From NCBI GenBank assembly GCA_007922195.1, contig ML682002.1, forward strand, positions 1,251,029 through 1,315,028: 64,000 nt of DNA. The letters run 5' to 3'. The stretch comes from Podocnemis expansa. Lineage: Eukaryota; Chordata; Testudines; Podocnemididae. The position numbers were made by a program, and so were the translations under genes. The notes beneath the pieces are model-generated. The model saw only the letters and a list, made by a program, of their open reading frames with translations, made no database searches and was not told the DNA's origin. Below, in pieces: positions 47,076-58,022 of this stretch (within the stretch, counting starts at the first letter, position 1; each line of letters opens with the position of its first letter).

Positions 47076-47376
47076 AATGGCTATGTCTACACTTAGCATT
47101 TCAATTCAAATTACTCAATTTGAATTACTCAATTTGAATTAATAATTATTAATTCAAATTCAGTCAATTCAAATTGACATGGCCACACCAGAAACTCCAA
47201 TTTGAATTGGCATGTCCATGGACTGGATTTGCCAATTCGAATTGGAGGGGGGCGCCATGGGAAGTGTGGCAAGATGGTTGCAGAAATGGGCCACTGCCAC
47301 AGCCAGTCACATAAAAATGGGAGGTTGCCTCAGCCCCCTGCCCATTGTGGCTGGCAAGAGGCAGAGCGAGCAGGTC

Positions 47377-48602
47377 ATGGATCGAGCCCAGCTCCTGCAG
47401 CTTGTTGCTGAGATGCCCAGCGCCTGCACAGTCTTGACCAGTGCTTTGGTTGCCTTGAACAAGGTCTTACTAGACCCTGACAGCACGGAGGCAGGCACCA
47501 GCACCGCCACCACACTGGCTTTGCCTGCTGCTCCAGCCACCCTGCTGCCCTCCGTGCCCCGTGGCTTCTGGGTGTGAAAAACCAGCACTGACTGGTGACA
47601 CCGTGTTGTCTTGACCACCCAGGATGATGAGCAATGGAAGCAAAACTTCGGTATAGACGTTCTTGGAGCTGGTCCATGAGCTCGCCCCACAGCTGCAGGG
47701 AATGGACACCTGTCTTAGCCACGCTGTGCCTGTGGACAACAGAGTGGCCATCGCTCTGTGAAAGATGGCCACCCCGGACAGCTACCAGTCAGTGGCGCAT
47801 CAGTTTGGGGTTGGAAAGGCCACCGTGGGGGCTATTCTCCTACAGGTCAGCAGGGCAATTAATGTGGCCCTGCTACCCCGCCTGGCCACTTCTGGGAGCC
47901 TGCAAGAGACCCTGGATGGACTCCATGCCCTCAGACTCCCCAGCTGCATGGGCATCCTCAGTGCCACTCATATCCATGTCCGAGCCCCACCTCACCGAAG
48001 CGCAGAGTACGGGAACTGGAAGGGGTGCTTCTCCACGCTTCTGCAGGTACTGGTTGATCACCAGGGCCTCTTTACAAATGTCTACATCAGTAGGGTGAGG
48101 AGGGCACACGATGGCCGTGTACTGAGGAACTTGTCCCTGTACAGGCGAATGCAGGTGGGCACTTTCCTCCTGCAATATGATGTGCCCATTAGGGACCTCC
48201 AGATGCCCCTCCTTCTTGTGGAGGATGCCACCTACCCTCTCTTGCCATGGCGTATGAAGCCATACACAGGCCACCTCGATCCAGGCAAGGAGCTTTTTAA
48301 CAGGAGACTGAACAGCTGTCGGCAGGAAGTGGAGTGCGCATTTGGGAGGCTCAAAGCCGGATGGCAGTGCCTTCTAACATGCCTCTACCTTGTCGAGGAG
48401 ACCATCCCAGAAGTCATCGGCACCTGTGTTGCCCTGCATAATCTCTGTGAACTGCGGGGTGACAGAGTCCCAATTCTCTGGGAGGCTGAGGCTGAACAAT
48501 TTCCAGCAGCCAGCAGCCAGGCAGCAGCCAGAGTGGGTGCAGCGAAGAGCACACATCATCCGCGAGGTGCTCAAGGACGTGTTCCTTGTGGAGGAGCCCT
48601 GA
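47377..48602 (+). pseudogene. HARBI1-like transposase (DDE_Tnp_4 type), inactivated
   Basis: Harbinger transposases cut and join DNA with a DDE-type catalytic domain. A plausible start ATG is at 47377. The frame carries ALPAAPATLLPSVPRGFWV and then meets TGA at 47575-47577 and another TGA near 47608, each where Trp is expected. It shifts near 47658 (continuing LELVHELAPQLQGMD) and meets a third TGA at 47759-47761. From 47765 a long frame runs on: VAHQFGVGKATVG helix-turn-helix-like block, YGNWKGCFSTLLQ, RRAHDGRVLRNLSLYRR, DATYPLLPWRMKPYTG and QEVECAFGRLKAGWQ. The expected DGTHI is SATHI near 47960, so the first catalytic Asp is gone. A last frameshift near 48505 moves the tail (WVQRRAHIIREVLKDVFLVE) to another frame, ending at 48602. 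Not functional. Confidence 0.9.
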
Positions 48603-48874
48603 GGACCTGGGCCTGCCACCAAATGCCCTCCCCAGCCCCACCCCACACATGCCTCCCCTACACACCTGCACCCCACTCTAACCTCCCTATCCCCAAACAA
48701 ATAAAGATATGAACAAAAAAGAGTTTTTAATATGTTTTATTTAAATGGGAAGGGGGGAGGTTTAAGGCCAGGGAGGAGCTTTGAGAACTGAGAGAAGGAG
48801 GAACTTGGGGAGAACTGGATGGATCATTTTAAGGTCAGGACGGGGGGCAGTCCCAGTCCCAAGGGGGGTTCCCC

Positions 48875-49096
48875 TCAGCCTTCCCTGAGGCCTCCCCGGG
48901 TGCGGGGACGCTGGCAACGAATGACGCGGGAGTCTCTGGGTGGGGCTTCCTGGGCAGCAGGGGGAATAAAATGGTCCACAAGCCGACTCAGGCTGGCTGC
49001 CATGCCCTGGAGGGCTGCCCTGATGGTCAGCAGCGCCTGGCTCTGCTGCTCATGGGTGATGGTGTGACGCTCCTCGAGGTCAACAGCCCATTGCAC
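48875..49096 (-). pseudogene. Possible end of the second Harbinger protein
   Basis: On the minus strand, convergent with the transposase, a frame reads AVDLEERHTITHEQQSQALL and LQGMAASLSRLVDHFIPP. This is a short, probably coiled-coil segment. Harbinger elements carry a second, Myb/SANT-like protein needed for DNA binding, and C-terminal tails of this type are common there. The Myb domain itself is absent, so the assignment rests on position and composition only. Confidence 0.4.
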
Positions 49097-49159
49097 TTAA
49101 TAGAATTCAAATTGATGACAATCAATTCGAATTCTGCTCTAAGTGTAGACACACCCAAT

Positions 49160-49410
49160 AATAAGAACAAAGTGCTATTAAGACAGTATGATGGATCTGC
49201 TAGGATGCTAAAGTTATTTAACATTTGGAACAATAGAAGCTGAGCCTATATGGAAGTAAGTGGGGACATTAAAAACAAAGTCAATTTAATCCATGTCTGG
49301 CATGATCCCTAAAGGTGCTTTATGGCTCCAGGGATGAGTGCAGGCAGCGCCACTTAGGAGGTATCTCATCAACTTTCAGGATAAGGTTCTTTGAGAGGAA
49401 GGATTACGTT
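49160..49410. other. No recognisable feature
   Basis: About 250 bases between the Harbinger transposon and a MIR fragment. Confidence 0.35.
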
Positions 49411-49520
49411 GTGACAGGGCATAGGACTGGGAGTCAGAACTACTGACTTCTGCTCCAAGCTCCAATAAGGCACATGAAATTGCAAGCCCATTACTAAGAT
49501 TTTAATGAATCTGTAAGCTC
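49411..49520 (+). repeat. MIR-type CORE-SINE, 5' part
   Basis: GCATAGGACTGGGAGTCAGA, then a CTACTGACTTCTGCTCC segment, as in the 5' half of MIR-like elements. Confidence 0.55.
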
Positions 49521-49533
49521 AGGGGTTGTACTG

Positions 49534-51305
49534 CATGACTGAAGAGCTGATAACATGGTTCCTATTTTCAAGAAAGGGGGAAGAAATGATCCAGGTAACC
49601 AACAGTGTGTTAGTTTCACCTCAGCAGTATGCAAGGTCTTGGAAAATAAATTGAAAGAGAAAGTAGTTCAAGACATCAAGGTTAACAGAAATGGGGACAA
49701 AATGGCTTTACAAAAGGTAGATCTTGCCAGATCAACCTGTTCTTCATTTTCGAGACAATAAAATAATTCTTTTTTTTTAGACAAGGGGAATGTAGTGGAT
49801 ATAATTTGCATAAATTTTGGTAAGGCATTTGATATAGTTCCACATGGGGAATTTTTAGTTAAATTGGAAAAGATGAGGTTTAATATGAAAATTGAAAGGT
49901 GGCTAAGGAACTTGTTAGCATGGAGACTACAACGGGTCATACTGAAAGGAGAACTGTCACAGTGGAGGGAGATAACTAGTGGAGTTCCTCAGGGATCAGG
50001 CTTGGGACCAGTCTTATTTAAGCATTGTATAACTGACCTTGGAAGAAAATGTGGAAATGTGCTAATAAAGTTTGTGGATGACATAAAGTTGGGAGGTTTT
50101 GCCAACACAGAGGAGTATTGGGATATCGTACAGGAAGATTTGGATGACCTTGTAACTGTGGTAATAGAAGCAGGATGAAATTTAATAGTAGGAAATCCAA
50201 AGTCATGCATTTAAGGACTAATAACAGGAATTTTTGCTATAAGCTTGGATGCATCAATTGGAAGTGACAGAGGAGAAGGAGGACCTGGGTGTATTAGTTG
50301 ATCACAGGATGATTAAGAGCCACCTATGTGAAGTGACCGAAAAAACCTAATTCAGTTCTAGGATTTGTTAGATGAGGTATTTCCAGTAGAAACAAGGAGG
50401 TGTTTGTACCATTGCAGTGTGTTGGTGAGACATCTCTAGAATACAGTATGCAATGCTGGTCCCCAATGTTTAAGAAAGATGAATTCAGATTAAAGCAGGT
50501 GCAGTAAAAGGCTACTAGGATGATCCATGGAACGGAAAACCTGCCTTATGAGAGGAGACTCAAAGAGCTTGGCTGGGGTAGTCTAAGCAAAAGAAGGCTG
50601 AGACGTGAGGTGATTGCTCTGTATAAATACATCAGAAGGATAGATGCCAGGGAGGGAGAGGCTTATTTAAGTTCAACACCAAGGTGGACACATGAACAAA
50701 TTAATATAAACTGATGATTTAGAAGTTTAGACTTGAAATTTGACTTGAGTTTCTAACCATCAGAGGAGTGAAATTCTGGAAAACCTTCTGAGGGAAGCTA
50801 TGGAAAAAAAAGTGCTGCTTTCAGATTTGAGCTGGTTACATTTATGGAGAGCATGGTATGCTGGGACAGCCTAATTTAGCAATTAACTGGTCTTCGACTA
50901 TGGGTGGTAAACATGCCAGTGGCCTGTGATGAGACATTAGATAAGGTGGGTTCTGAGTTGGTACAGAGACTTCTTTTTGGGTGTCTGGCTGGTGATTCTG
51001 GCCTACATGCTCAGGTATTAGTTGATCAGCATTTTTGGGGTCAGGAGGGGATTATCACCCATGGCAGATTGGCAGGGATCCTGGGGGGTTTTGCCTCCCC
51101 CTGGAGAGAAGGCATGGGTCACTTGCTTGAAGTTTCTTGTGCCTGGAAGTCTTTAAACCATGATTTGGGACATCAGTGACTCAGTCATAGGTTAGGTGTC
51201 TATTGCAGGAGTTGGCGGGTAAGACTCCGTGGGCTGTGTTTTACAGGAGGTCAGACTAGATGATCCTTTTGATCCCTTCTGACCTTAAAATCTATGAACC
51301 TATGG
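49534..51305 (+). pseudogene. Decayed CR1 ORF2 with 3' UTR
   Basis: Reverse-transcriptase region of an older CR1 subfamily. Readable pieces: PIFKKGGRNDPGNQQCVSFT (49558 on), ICINFGKAFDIVPHGEFLVK (49800 on), [18 protein letters not shown] and KFVDDIKLGG, where the catalytic motif reads FVDD instead of FADD, then YERRLKELGWGSLSKRRLRR near 50545. Several frameshifts separate them. From about 50860 follows a long 3' UTR (ACATGCTCAGGTATTAGTTG, GGCAGGGATCCTGGGG) and the CR1 end GGTCAGACTAGATGATCC and ATCTATGAACC. 5' truncated. Confidence 0.9.
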
Positions 51306-53147
51306 ATCTATAAGGACTTGATGGATAAATCATTTTTTAGGACACAGTCTTCAAACTCTGTTGGTCATCATTAGCTTATAAGTCCCTAGTTAATGGCACA
51401 AAGATGTGGCCTGATTTTAGAGTACTAAGCAGACAAGAGTTTCTCCTGACTTCAACGGGAGCTAAGAACGTTCAATAACTGGGCTGGCTTAACTTGAAAC
51501 ATCATGGCCTTAATCTGTCCGTGCTGCAATTTTTCTATAGATAATATCTTCTCACTTCTCCTGCTGGGTGTTGGGAATATTAGTTACTGTTCGTTTAACC
51601 TTGAGATCTTTAGATGGAAGGTGCGACAGAAATGTAACTAGAGCCAGTCAGGAAATGGAAACAATTTTGTGGAAAAGATGTCACTGAAATTTCTTTTCTG
51701 TGTTTTGCAGGCACTTCAAACTTCTTGAAGTTTTCTAACCAGGACTTGCTCTCAAAGCTTTTTATTTAGATTTCATGAGAGGATGAGAGAAATTGAGTAC
51801 CTATGTTATGTCTTCTTTGTGGTGTATGCAGTAGACATACTTTAAATATTAAACATTTGGGTAAGAGTTTAGAATGTCTGAACAGTACCTCAATTCTTGG
51901 AAAGAAGTTTCTGGGACATCCCCATTAATACTCTCCACAGGCTGTCATATGAAGCTGCAAACCACCTATTGAATGCCAGATTAGAGGTATGCATCATCAA
52001 GACAAAACTTGTATTGGCTGCTCAGACTCATGGGGTGCAATTCTGTGTCTAGTAGCAGCTGACAGCCATCCTTTCATGAAGTCCTGATGTAACCCAGCAC
52101 CTAAACTGTTGACTTATACCCAAATATATGGTCATCATATTTCATCTTCTATTGTACCCCAATAGTGTACAGACATGTCTGGGTGGAAAGTGGAACTCAT
52201 GTAGAGTTCTACTGAAGTAAATTGGAGTATGAGTAGGGGTAGGGGAAGGGGTAGAAAGAGAGGTAATTGCAAACACAACTGGGCTCATTGCTATCACCTT
52301 CCATGGCAGAAAAATTGTGTGAAATGTTCCCCATGACTGTACACGTGCTTTGAGATCCATGCTTTGCATACAGCCTTTGAATTATAGAAGGACAGAATTA
52401 AAGATTCCCTTTCTCATTCCTTTGTTTAGTTTATCTGTGGATAGGTTTAATGATTTTTCATGCTGCCAAAATAAATTACTTTCTGCGACAAGATTCTTTT
52501 TTCCTTACAGCCCTAGCATGTTAAAAAAAATGTAAAAACAATCAATGGCAGCTAAAAGATGGCTCCTTTCACCCCCGAGTAAACAAAGTTACAGTGTATT
52601 GACAAAAAGTTCTCTGTATTGGATTCTTCATTGGACACAAGTTGCCAGTTTCAATAAATCTGCATTCTGGACTTCTACTTAGTCAGTGTTTCCAGACAGG
52701 AGCTAGAGAGCATCAGACTTTAAAGTGCAATGAAACATGTCAGTGAGCAAGTCTACTTCCAATGTGTGATGGAATCCATCATTATCAAAGCATCTGTCAT
52801 ACTGCCATATGGCGAACCATGACGTCTAATACGATAGATGTTCATGTCCCTCCCCAACAGAAAGATCTTGAGTAGAATTAAAAGGAAAGTAGCCTTGTTC
52901 AGTTCACTGTGGCCTATATGTGAGTCATGTAAGTTACCAGAGAAATGTTCAGACAGTTGGCCTAATTCTCACTGAAAAGTGGAGGAGAAAGAGTGGGTGG
53001 GTGAGTGGATGGAGAATGAAGGAAGGTGACAGTCATCAGGGTGGCCTGATAATGTTTTGTTCAAAAGAATTTAATGGTTTCATAAAATCAATCAAAATCA
53101 ACACTGGGAATAGAAATCTTTCCTCTCAGACAAACTCCTCTGTCCCC
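51306..53147. other. No recognisable gene or repeat
   Basis: About 1.8 kb of apparently unique sequence. A pyrimidine tract ending TTTTGCAG near 51710 looks like a splice acceptor, but no open frame follows. Confidence 0.35.
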
Positions 53148-53410
53148 TATTATTTATTAGTATCTGAACTCAAACAGCTCTTAGATATCTCCACAAGATC
53201 AGGGCTTGTATCAGGTGCTGTACACATACTCAGGAAAGATAGTCCGTGTCCCAAAGAGCTTACAGTGTAAATACACAAAGGGTGTGAGAGGAGCCAGAGC
53301 CACAGGGAAGGGAAATGGCTCCTTCATAATCACCTAGCAAGTCTGAAGCAAAACTGGGAGTAAGACTCAGCTTTCCTAATTGCTGGGTGAGTGCCTTACC
53401 CAGTAAACTT
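53148..53410 (-). repeat. MIR-type CORE-SINE, nearly full length
   Basis: On the plus strand: ATTATTTATTAGTATCTGAA, CAGGTGCTGTACACATACTC, TGTCCCAAAGAGCTTACAGT, CACCTAGCAAGTCTGAAGCA, GTGAGTGCCTTACCCAG. This is the full reverse order of the copy at 43773-44105. Confidence 0.78.
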
Positions 53411-55210
53411 GTCTACTGTGATTTCAGTGATACAGCCATTGTGGTTTCCCATTCTCCCCTTCACTTATTCATGCTGTGTGTTGTTATGAGATGGGTGAAA
53501 CATTTTTTATGAGTTGATTTCCAACCCGAGTGAGATGGACACATGTGAACTCATGCTTCAATTCTGATAATTGATTGTAAGCCCCACCTAAGTTAAAAGA
53601 GTATGTGAGAAAGCCCCATGAGCTTTTGGTTAGTATGGTGCTGGGCATGTCTGTGTGAGGGCATGGGGGCTGAGACAAAAGAAACAACAGATTGAAGTAG
53701 ACAAGAGCAGAGGGATAGCGGCACAAGAAAACCAAGCAGCACTGTGCAACTGAGAAAAGGCTCAGGAGAGGGATTTGGTGTCTGTTGGCTTAAGAGACTT
53801 CAGGCGACAAACTAAGAAACTACTACTGTTGGGTTTTGTTCCTCCTCTGTTCAGAGGAGTAGGAGATGGCATCAGACTCCATCAATTTTGATGCAGTATC
53901 TATTAACCTCTGTTTTATCCAGCTGAGCTCTTCTCTCATCCTTCCCTTTATTGAGCACGTGTAGTGCCATGGTGATATGCTGGGAAATGTTTGACTTCAT
54001 TCTCAGCAGACACTTGACTATAGTGATCTTAAAATGCCGGTGCAGACAGGCTGGCTTCGAGCTGCCTCATGGTGTGCTCAGATTCAGTTTGTCAGCTGTT
54101 ATGTCTAATTTCCTAGGCTGGTATAAATTAGACTCAACCCACTTGTTTGGCTTAGCACTAATTCCTCTATCAGGAGTAGATCTGGCTGGTTTTTGAAGAT
54201 GGCCCTTGTTTTATTTAAGCAGAAAGATGGTGGTAAGGCTATGAAGAAGACAAGGAGGTAAGTGAACTGGAGGTAGTCCTCAGGAACATGATACATCATA
54301 GGCCAAAGATCTGTGCATGTTATTTTCCTCAAGTGAGTTAAAACACAAAAATTTTGCCGACAAATGCTCATTCCTCAACTCTCCTGCTTGCCTTCCTATT
54401 GATACATGTAAGGCTTTATTCTGCCACCCAAAACTTTCATCCTCAGAGGCTGCTGTGTGAGATCCAAAGACTTTCTTGGGGTAAATTTGCCACCCTGCTG
54501 AGCTATTGGTAGTGAGCAATTTATTCAGTCACCTTGTCCCCCCCTGCCCTGCTTTTTTTTGTCTGTCTGTCTGTCTCTGTTCAGGAAAGGATTTCAGTGA
54601 AAACCAAGTATTTGTTCTTTGTGTGGAATGATTCTATGAATGTTTCATGCAAACAAATTTCAGCTTCTTGACAGCTCTTTTTGCTGACTTCACTTGCTCT
54701 TCAATATTCATTACACTTGTTGAAGCACTAAGGATGGGTGGGCCTAAGTGCATCCATACTAAAGGCTCTTCCCCTCAGCCTATATCGGGGAGCCACTGGG
54801 CCCAGGAGTCAAATACATCAGGAGACAACAAATGCAAAAACAGGGATGATAGTGAGGATCACAGATACAAACTCAGTGATCCTGAGGTGGACAGTGTGAA
54901 AAGAAACCTGGACAGCTCCCTCTGCTCCTTGAACCAGTGGACATGACCCAGAAGAACTCTGCCTATAGATAGGACTTATGGGAGGGTTGGAAATAGGTCC
55001 TGTATTTGCATACCATCTTGCCCATCCAGCTTCCTCTTCCTGGCATGTTGACTTGCCACATGGGCCGACACTAGGAGGAGGTTGAGGATATTCAATATTT
55101 TCCTGATTGGTAGGAGTTGGGAATTTTTAGGATGTTCAACACTTTTTTTTCCTTTCTGAGCCACTTGAGACAGATCAGGTCTGAGATACCATGGCTAGAA
55201 AAATTCAGGG
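53411..55210. other. No gene; short (TCTG)n run
   Basis: About 1.8 kb. A TCTG tetranucleotide run lies at 54561-54576. Frames below 100 codons without motif. Confidence 0.4.
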
Positions 55211-55560
55211 GCTGTGTTAATACAAGAATGACCATACTGGCTCAGACCATTGGTCCGTCTAGGGTAGTAGCTTGTCTTTTGACAGTCACCAGTGCCAGAT
55301 ACTTCAATGGTAATGAACAAAACAGGGCAATAATAGAGTGATCCATCCCCTGTTGTCCATTCTGAGTGTCTGACAGTCAAAGGTTTAGGGACACTCAGAG
55401 CATGGGGCTGCATCCTGGACCATCCTGGCTAATAGTCATTGATGGACCTCTCCTCCATGAACTGGTCTAGTTCTTTTTTGAACCCAGTGATACACCTGGC
55501 CTTTACCACACCCCCTGTGACCCAAGGACCTTGTGATACCCACTGGCAGAAGGCACAGGG
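55211..55560 (-). mobile_element. CR1-like 3' fragment, older subfamily
   Basis: ACCATACTGGCTCAGACCAT, GTGATCCATCCCCTGTTGTC, CCATCCTGGCTAATAGTCAT and CTCCATGAACTGGTCTAGTT are the complement of an old CR1 end, same subfamily as 26955-27118. Confidence 0.85.
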
Positions 55561-55571
55561 TTAGATTATAA

Positions 55572-55782
55572 GCAGGTGTCTTAAACTCAAATCACCACGA
55601 GGGTCACATGAGGACTAGCACAGGGCTGCATGAGGACTAGTACGTTAGCTCAAGGGCCACACCACTGAAACCTTTTCATAAAATGATATTGCAAATATCT
55701 GTAACAATAGTGTCATCATGGGCTACAGAAAATAGCTTCAGAAGCCGCATGCAGCCTGCAGACCATGTGTTTGAGATCCCTG
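55572..55782. mobile_element. Short hAT MITE (TCTTAAAC/TTTGAGA ends)
   Basis: Ends GCAGGTGTCTTAAACTC and GTGTTTGAGATCCCTG. Octamers GATTATAA (55564-55571) and GATTATAG (55783-55790) differ at one base. Confidence 0.78.
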
Positions 55783-55790
55783 GATTATAG

Positions 55791-56209
55791 GGATCCCATA
55801 GGCTCACTAAATGGGGTCATGTAATGAGTCTACTGAAAGCCTGTGTCATGCTGGTCATCATAGTCATTGTGAAATATATGTGCAGAGCACCGGTAAGGAG
55901 TCATGTACGTATACTGAAAATTACATTCTTAACGTTAGTCAGTTAAGTAAGTTAACAACAGTTGCAAGGAAAGTGAGAACAGATTCTAGCCAGGAAGAAG
56001 AAAGGAAACACTTTTCTCACTGGCAAACCATTGGGTGTTGTATGTCTTCAGCTCAATTGTCTGTCTGGAAAACAATGGACATAACTGGAGCCAAGCAATG
56101 TTTGTTGTCTGAGTCAGGTGCAAGGCAGAGGATTTACAGGAGAAAGGAAGCTCAAGATAAATTGCTGAAGAGGGGTGCTCCTGTGAAAGAAGAAACATAT
56201 TCTGTAACT
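55791..56209. other. No recognisable feature
   Basis: About 420 bases with a 134-codon frame (55811-56215) of no known family. Confidence 0.35.
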
Positions 56210-56217
56210 GCATAAAG

Positions 56218-56454
56218 CAGGGGTTCGTAATCTGGTGCTGGAAGGTAGTCCAAAGGGTGCAGGAATGCAGTATAATTTAAATGTAGAATGCCCACCCAAT
56301 ATAGTTCAAACGTGATGTCATCATGACAAACAAAGAAAGACTATACGTGTGCAATTCCACACCATTATATATATGCTTTTTTTTTGGTGGGGGGGCAGGG
56401 TTACCATGTATCTCTGTAGGGGGTGCAGGGCCATTAAAAGATTAAGAACCCCTG
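56218..56454. mobile_element. Short hAT MITE (GGTTCTTAATC ends)
   Basis: Ends CAGGGGTTCGTAATCTGG and AGATTAAGAACCCCTG, an almost perfect 16-bp inverted pair. Octamers GCATAAAG and GTGTAAAG agree at six of eight. Confidence 0.85.
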
Positions 56455-56649
56455 GTGTAAAGCAAATGAAGAGGTACTGATAGTGGCTTCTTCCAGAAAG
56501 AAGTGAACCGACAGTGTATCTGTTTCATAAAACAGGGATTTTAGCCAGATTTTGTTGAAAATCCAGGGGAAACCTTTGAGTGAGATGAATGTCTTCAAGG
56601 TGGAAGATAACTTGTTAGTTTAGATCTTCAACAGACTGGGGACTGACCT

Positions 56650-58022
56650 GGTAGGCAGCAGTTCTACAGAAAAGAAGCTTGGGTTACACTGGACAAGAAG
56701 CTGGATATGAATCAAAAGTGCCCCGTTAATACAAGAAAGCTAATGGCATATTAGGCTGCATTAATAGTAGCATTGCCAGCAGATCGAGGGAAGTTGTTAT
56801 TCCCCTCTATTCAGCACTGGTGAAGCCACATGTGGAGTACTGTGTCTGGTTTTGGGCTCCACACTACAGGAACGATGTGGACAAATTGGAGAGAGTCCAG
56901 AGGAGGACAACACAAATGATCAAGGGGGTAGACCACAAGACTTATGAAGAGAGACTGAAGGAACTAGGCTTATTTAGTCTGCAGAAGAGAGAAGAGTGAG
57001 GGGGGATTTGATAGCAACCTTCAGCTACTTAAAGGGATGCTCCAAGGAGGAGGGAACTTGGCTGTTCTCAGGAGTAACAGAGGACAGAACAAGGAGCAAT
57101 GGTTTCAAGTTGCAGCTGATGAGATCAAGGTTGGATAGTAGGAAAAAGTTTCTTACTAGGAGGGTGGTGAAGCATTGGACTGGGCTACCTAAGGAAGTGG
57201 TGGAATCTCCATCTTTGGAGATATTTAAGGCTTGGTCAGACAAAACCCTGGCTGGGATGATTTACTGAGAGTGGTCCTGCTTTTTTTGGCAGGGGGTTGG
57301 ACTAGATGACTATGTCTACTTTAGGGAGCATTTTTCCAAAAAAGTAATTTCCAAAAAATTATTTTGAAATATATTTGAAATAATTATCTTAAAATAACTT
57401 TTTTTCAAAAATGCTATTTCGGGAGAACATCCAGGGGACTGATCGTTATCCCAAAATATCACAGTTTTTTTTTTTTTTGAAAAAGAAAGTCTACACCAGA
57501 CTTTCTTTTTTCGAAAAAAGAGGAAGGCAATGGAAAAGATAGGCAGGCTTTTTTTCAAGAAAAGACTTTGCCACATCCAGTGGTGGCTTTTTTCAAAAAA
57601 GCTATCTTGAAAAAAGCTTTCTTTCAAAAAATAATTAGGTTTAGCATTCCCGAAAAAAGCTAAACCTGCCAGCTTTTTCAAATTAAAAAGCCTTTTTCTG
57701 AGATAGCTTTTTTGAAAAAAGCCATTGCCAGATGTGGCAAAGGCTTTTCTGAAAAAAGCCTGACTATCTTTTCCATTGCCCTTCTTTTTTTGAAAAAGAA
57801 AGTCTGATGTAGACTTTCTTTTTTGAAAAAACAAGAGCTGCAGTATTTTGGGATAACGAGTGGTCCTCCATCCATTTTCCTGAAATAGCATTTTTGAAAA
57901 AAATATTTTGAGATAATTAATTCAAATATATTTCAAAATAATTTTTTTGAAATTCCTTTTTTTGAAAATGCTTCCGAATGTAGACGCACCCGATGTCCCT
58001 TCTAGCCCTATGATTCTATGAA
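56650..58022 (+). mobile_element. CR1 3' fragment split by a giant palindrome
   Basis: From about 56650 the end of ORF2 is readable in pieces (for example [20 protein letters not shown] near 57085 and [20 protein letters not shown] near 57160, stop after GMIY). The 3' UTR reaches GGGGGTTGGACTAGAT at 57307, is broken by 57308-57991, and resumes GATGTCCCTTCTAGCCCTAT, ending in GATTCTATGAA. Confidence 0.92.
57308..57991. mobile_element. 684-bp fold-back Harbinger-type element (TTTTTCGAAAAA word)
   Basis: Ends GACTATGTCTACTTTAGGGA and ATGTAGACGCACCC, with GAT on both sides (57305-57307 and 57992-57994). Almost the whole element is one inverted repeat with arms of about 330 bp centred near 57650. 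It is rich in TTTTTTGAAAAAAG, CTTTCTTTTTTCG and similar words. The minus strand is open for 191 codons, but that frame is lysine- and phenylalanine-rich and follows from the palindrome. Confidence 0.88.

Larger units (their letters stand above)
47079..49156 (+). mobile_element. PIF/Harbinger transposon with decayed transposase
   Basis: Ends GGCTATGTCTACACTTAG and CTAAGTGTAGACACACCC, with AAT on both sides (47076-47078 and 49157-49159). About 130 bp of the left side and 60 bp of the right side are filled with the word CAATTTGAATT or AATTCGAATT in both orientations, the same layout as the palindromic MITEs in this window. Between them lie a transposase pseudogene on the plus strand and the remnant of a second frame on the minus strand. 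At about 2.1 kb it is shorter than most autonomous Harbinger elements. Confidence 0.9.

Noticed and set aside
47873..48274. 133-codon minus-strand frame
   Set aside because: Antisense shadow of the Harbinger transposase.
51680..51725. Splice acceptor at a TTTTGCAG site
   Set aside because: A good pyrimidine tract, but no open reading frame or donor follows. Isolated AG sites are common.
57316..57891. 191-codon open frame on the minus strand
   Set aside because: It lies wholly inside the giant palindrome and consists of Phe/Lys-rich repeats caused by TTTTC/GAAAA words. No domain, and mirrored by the arm structure.
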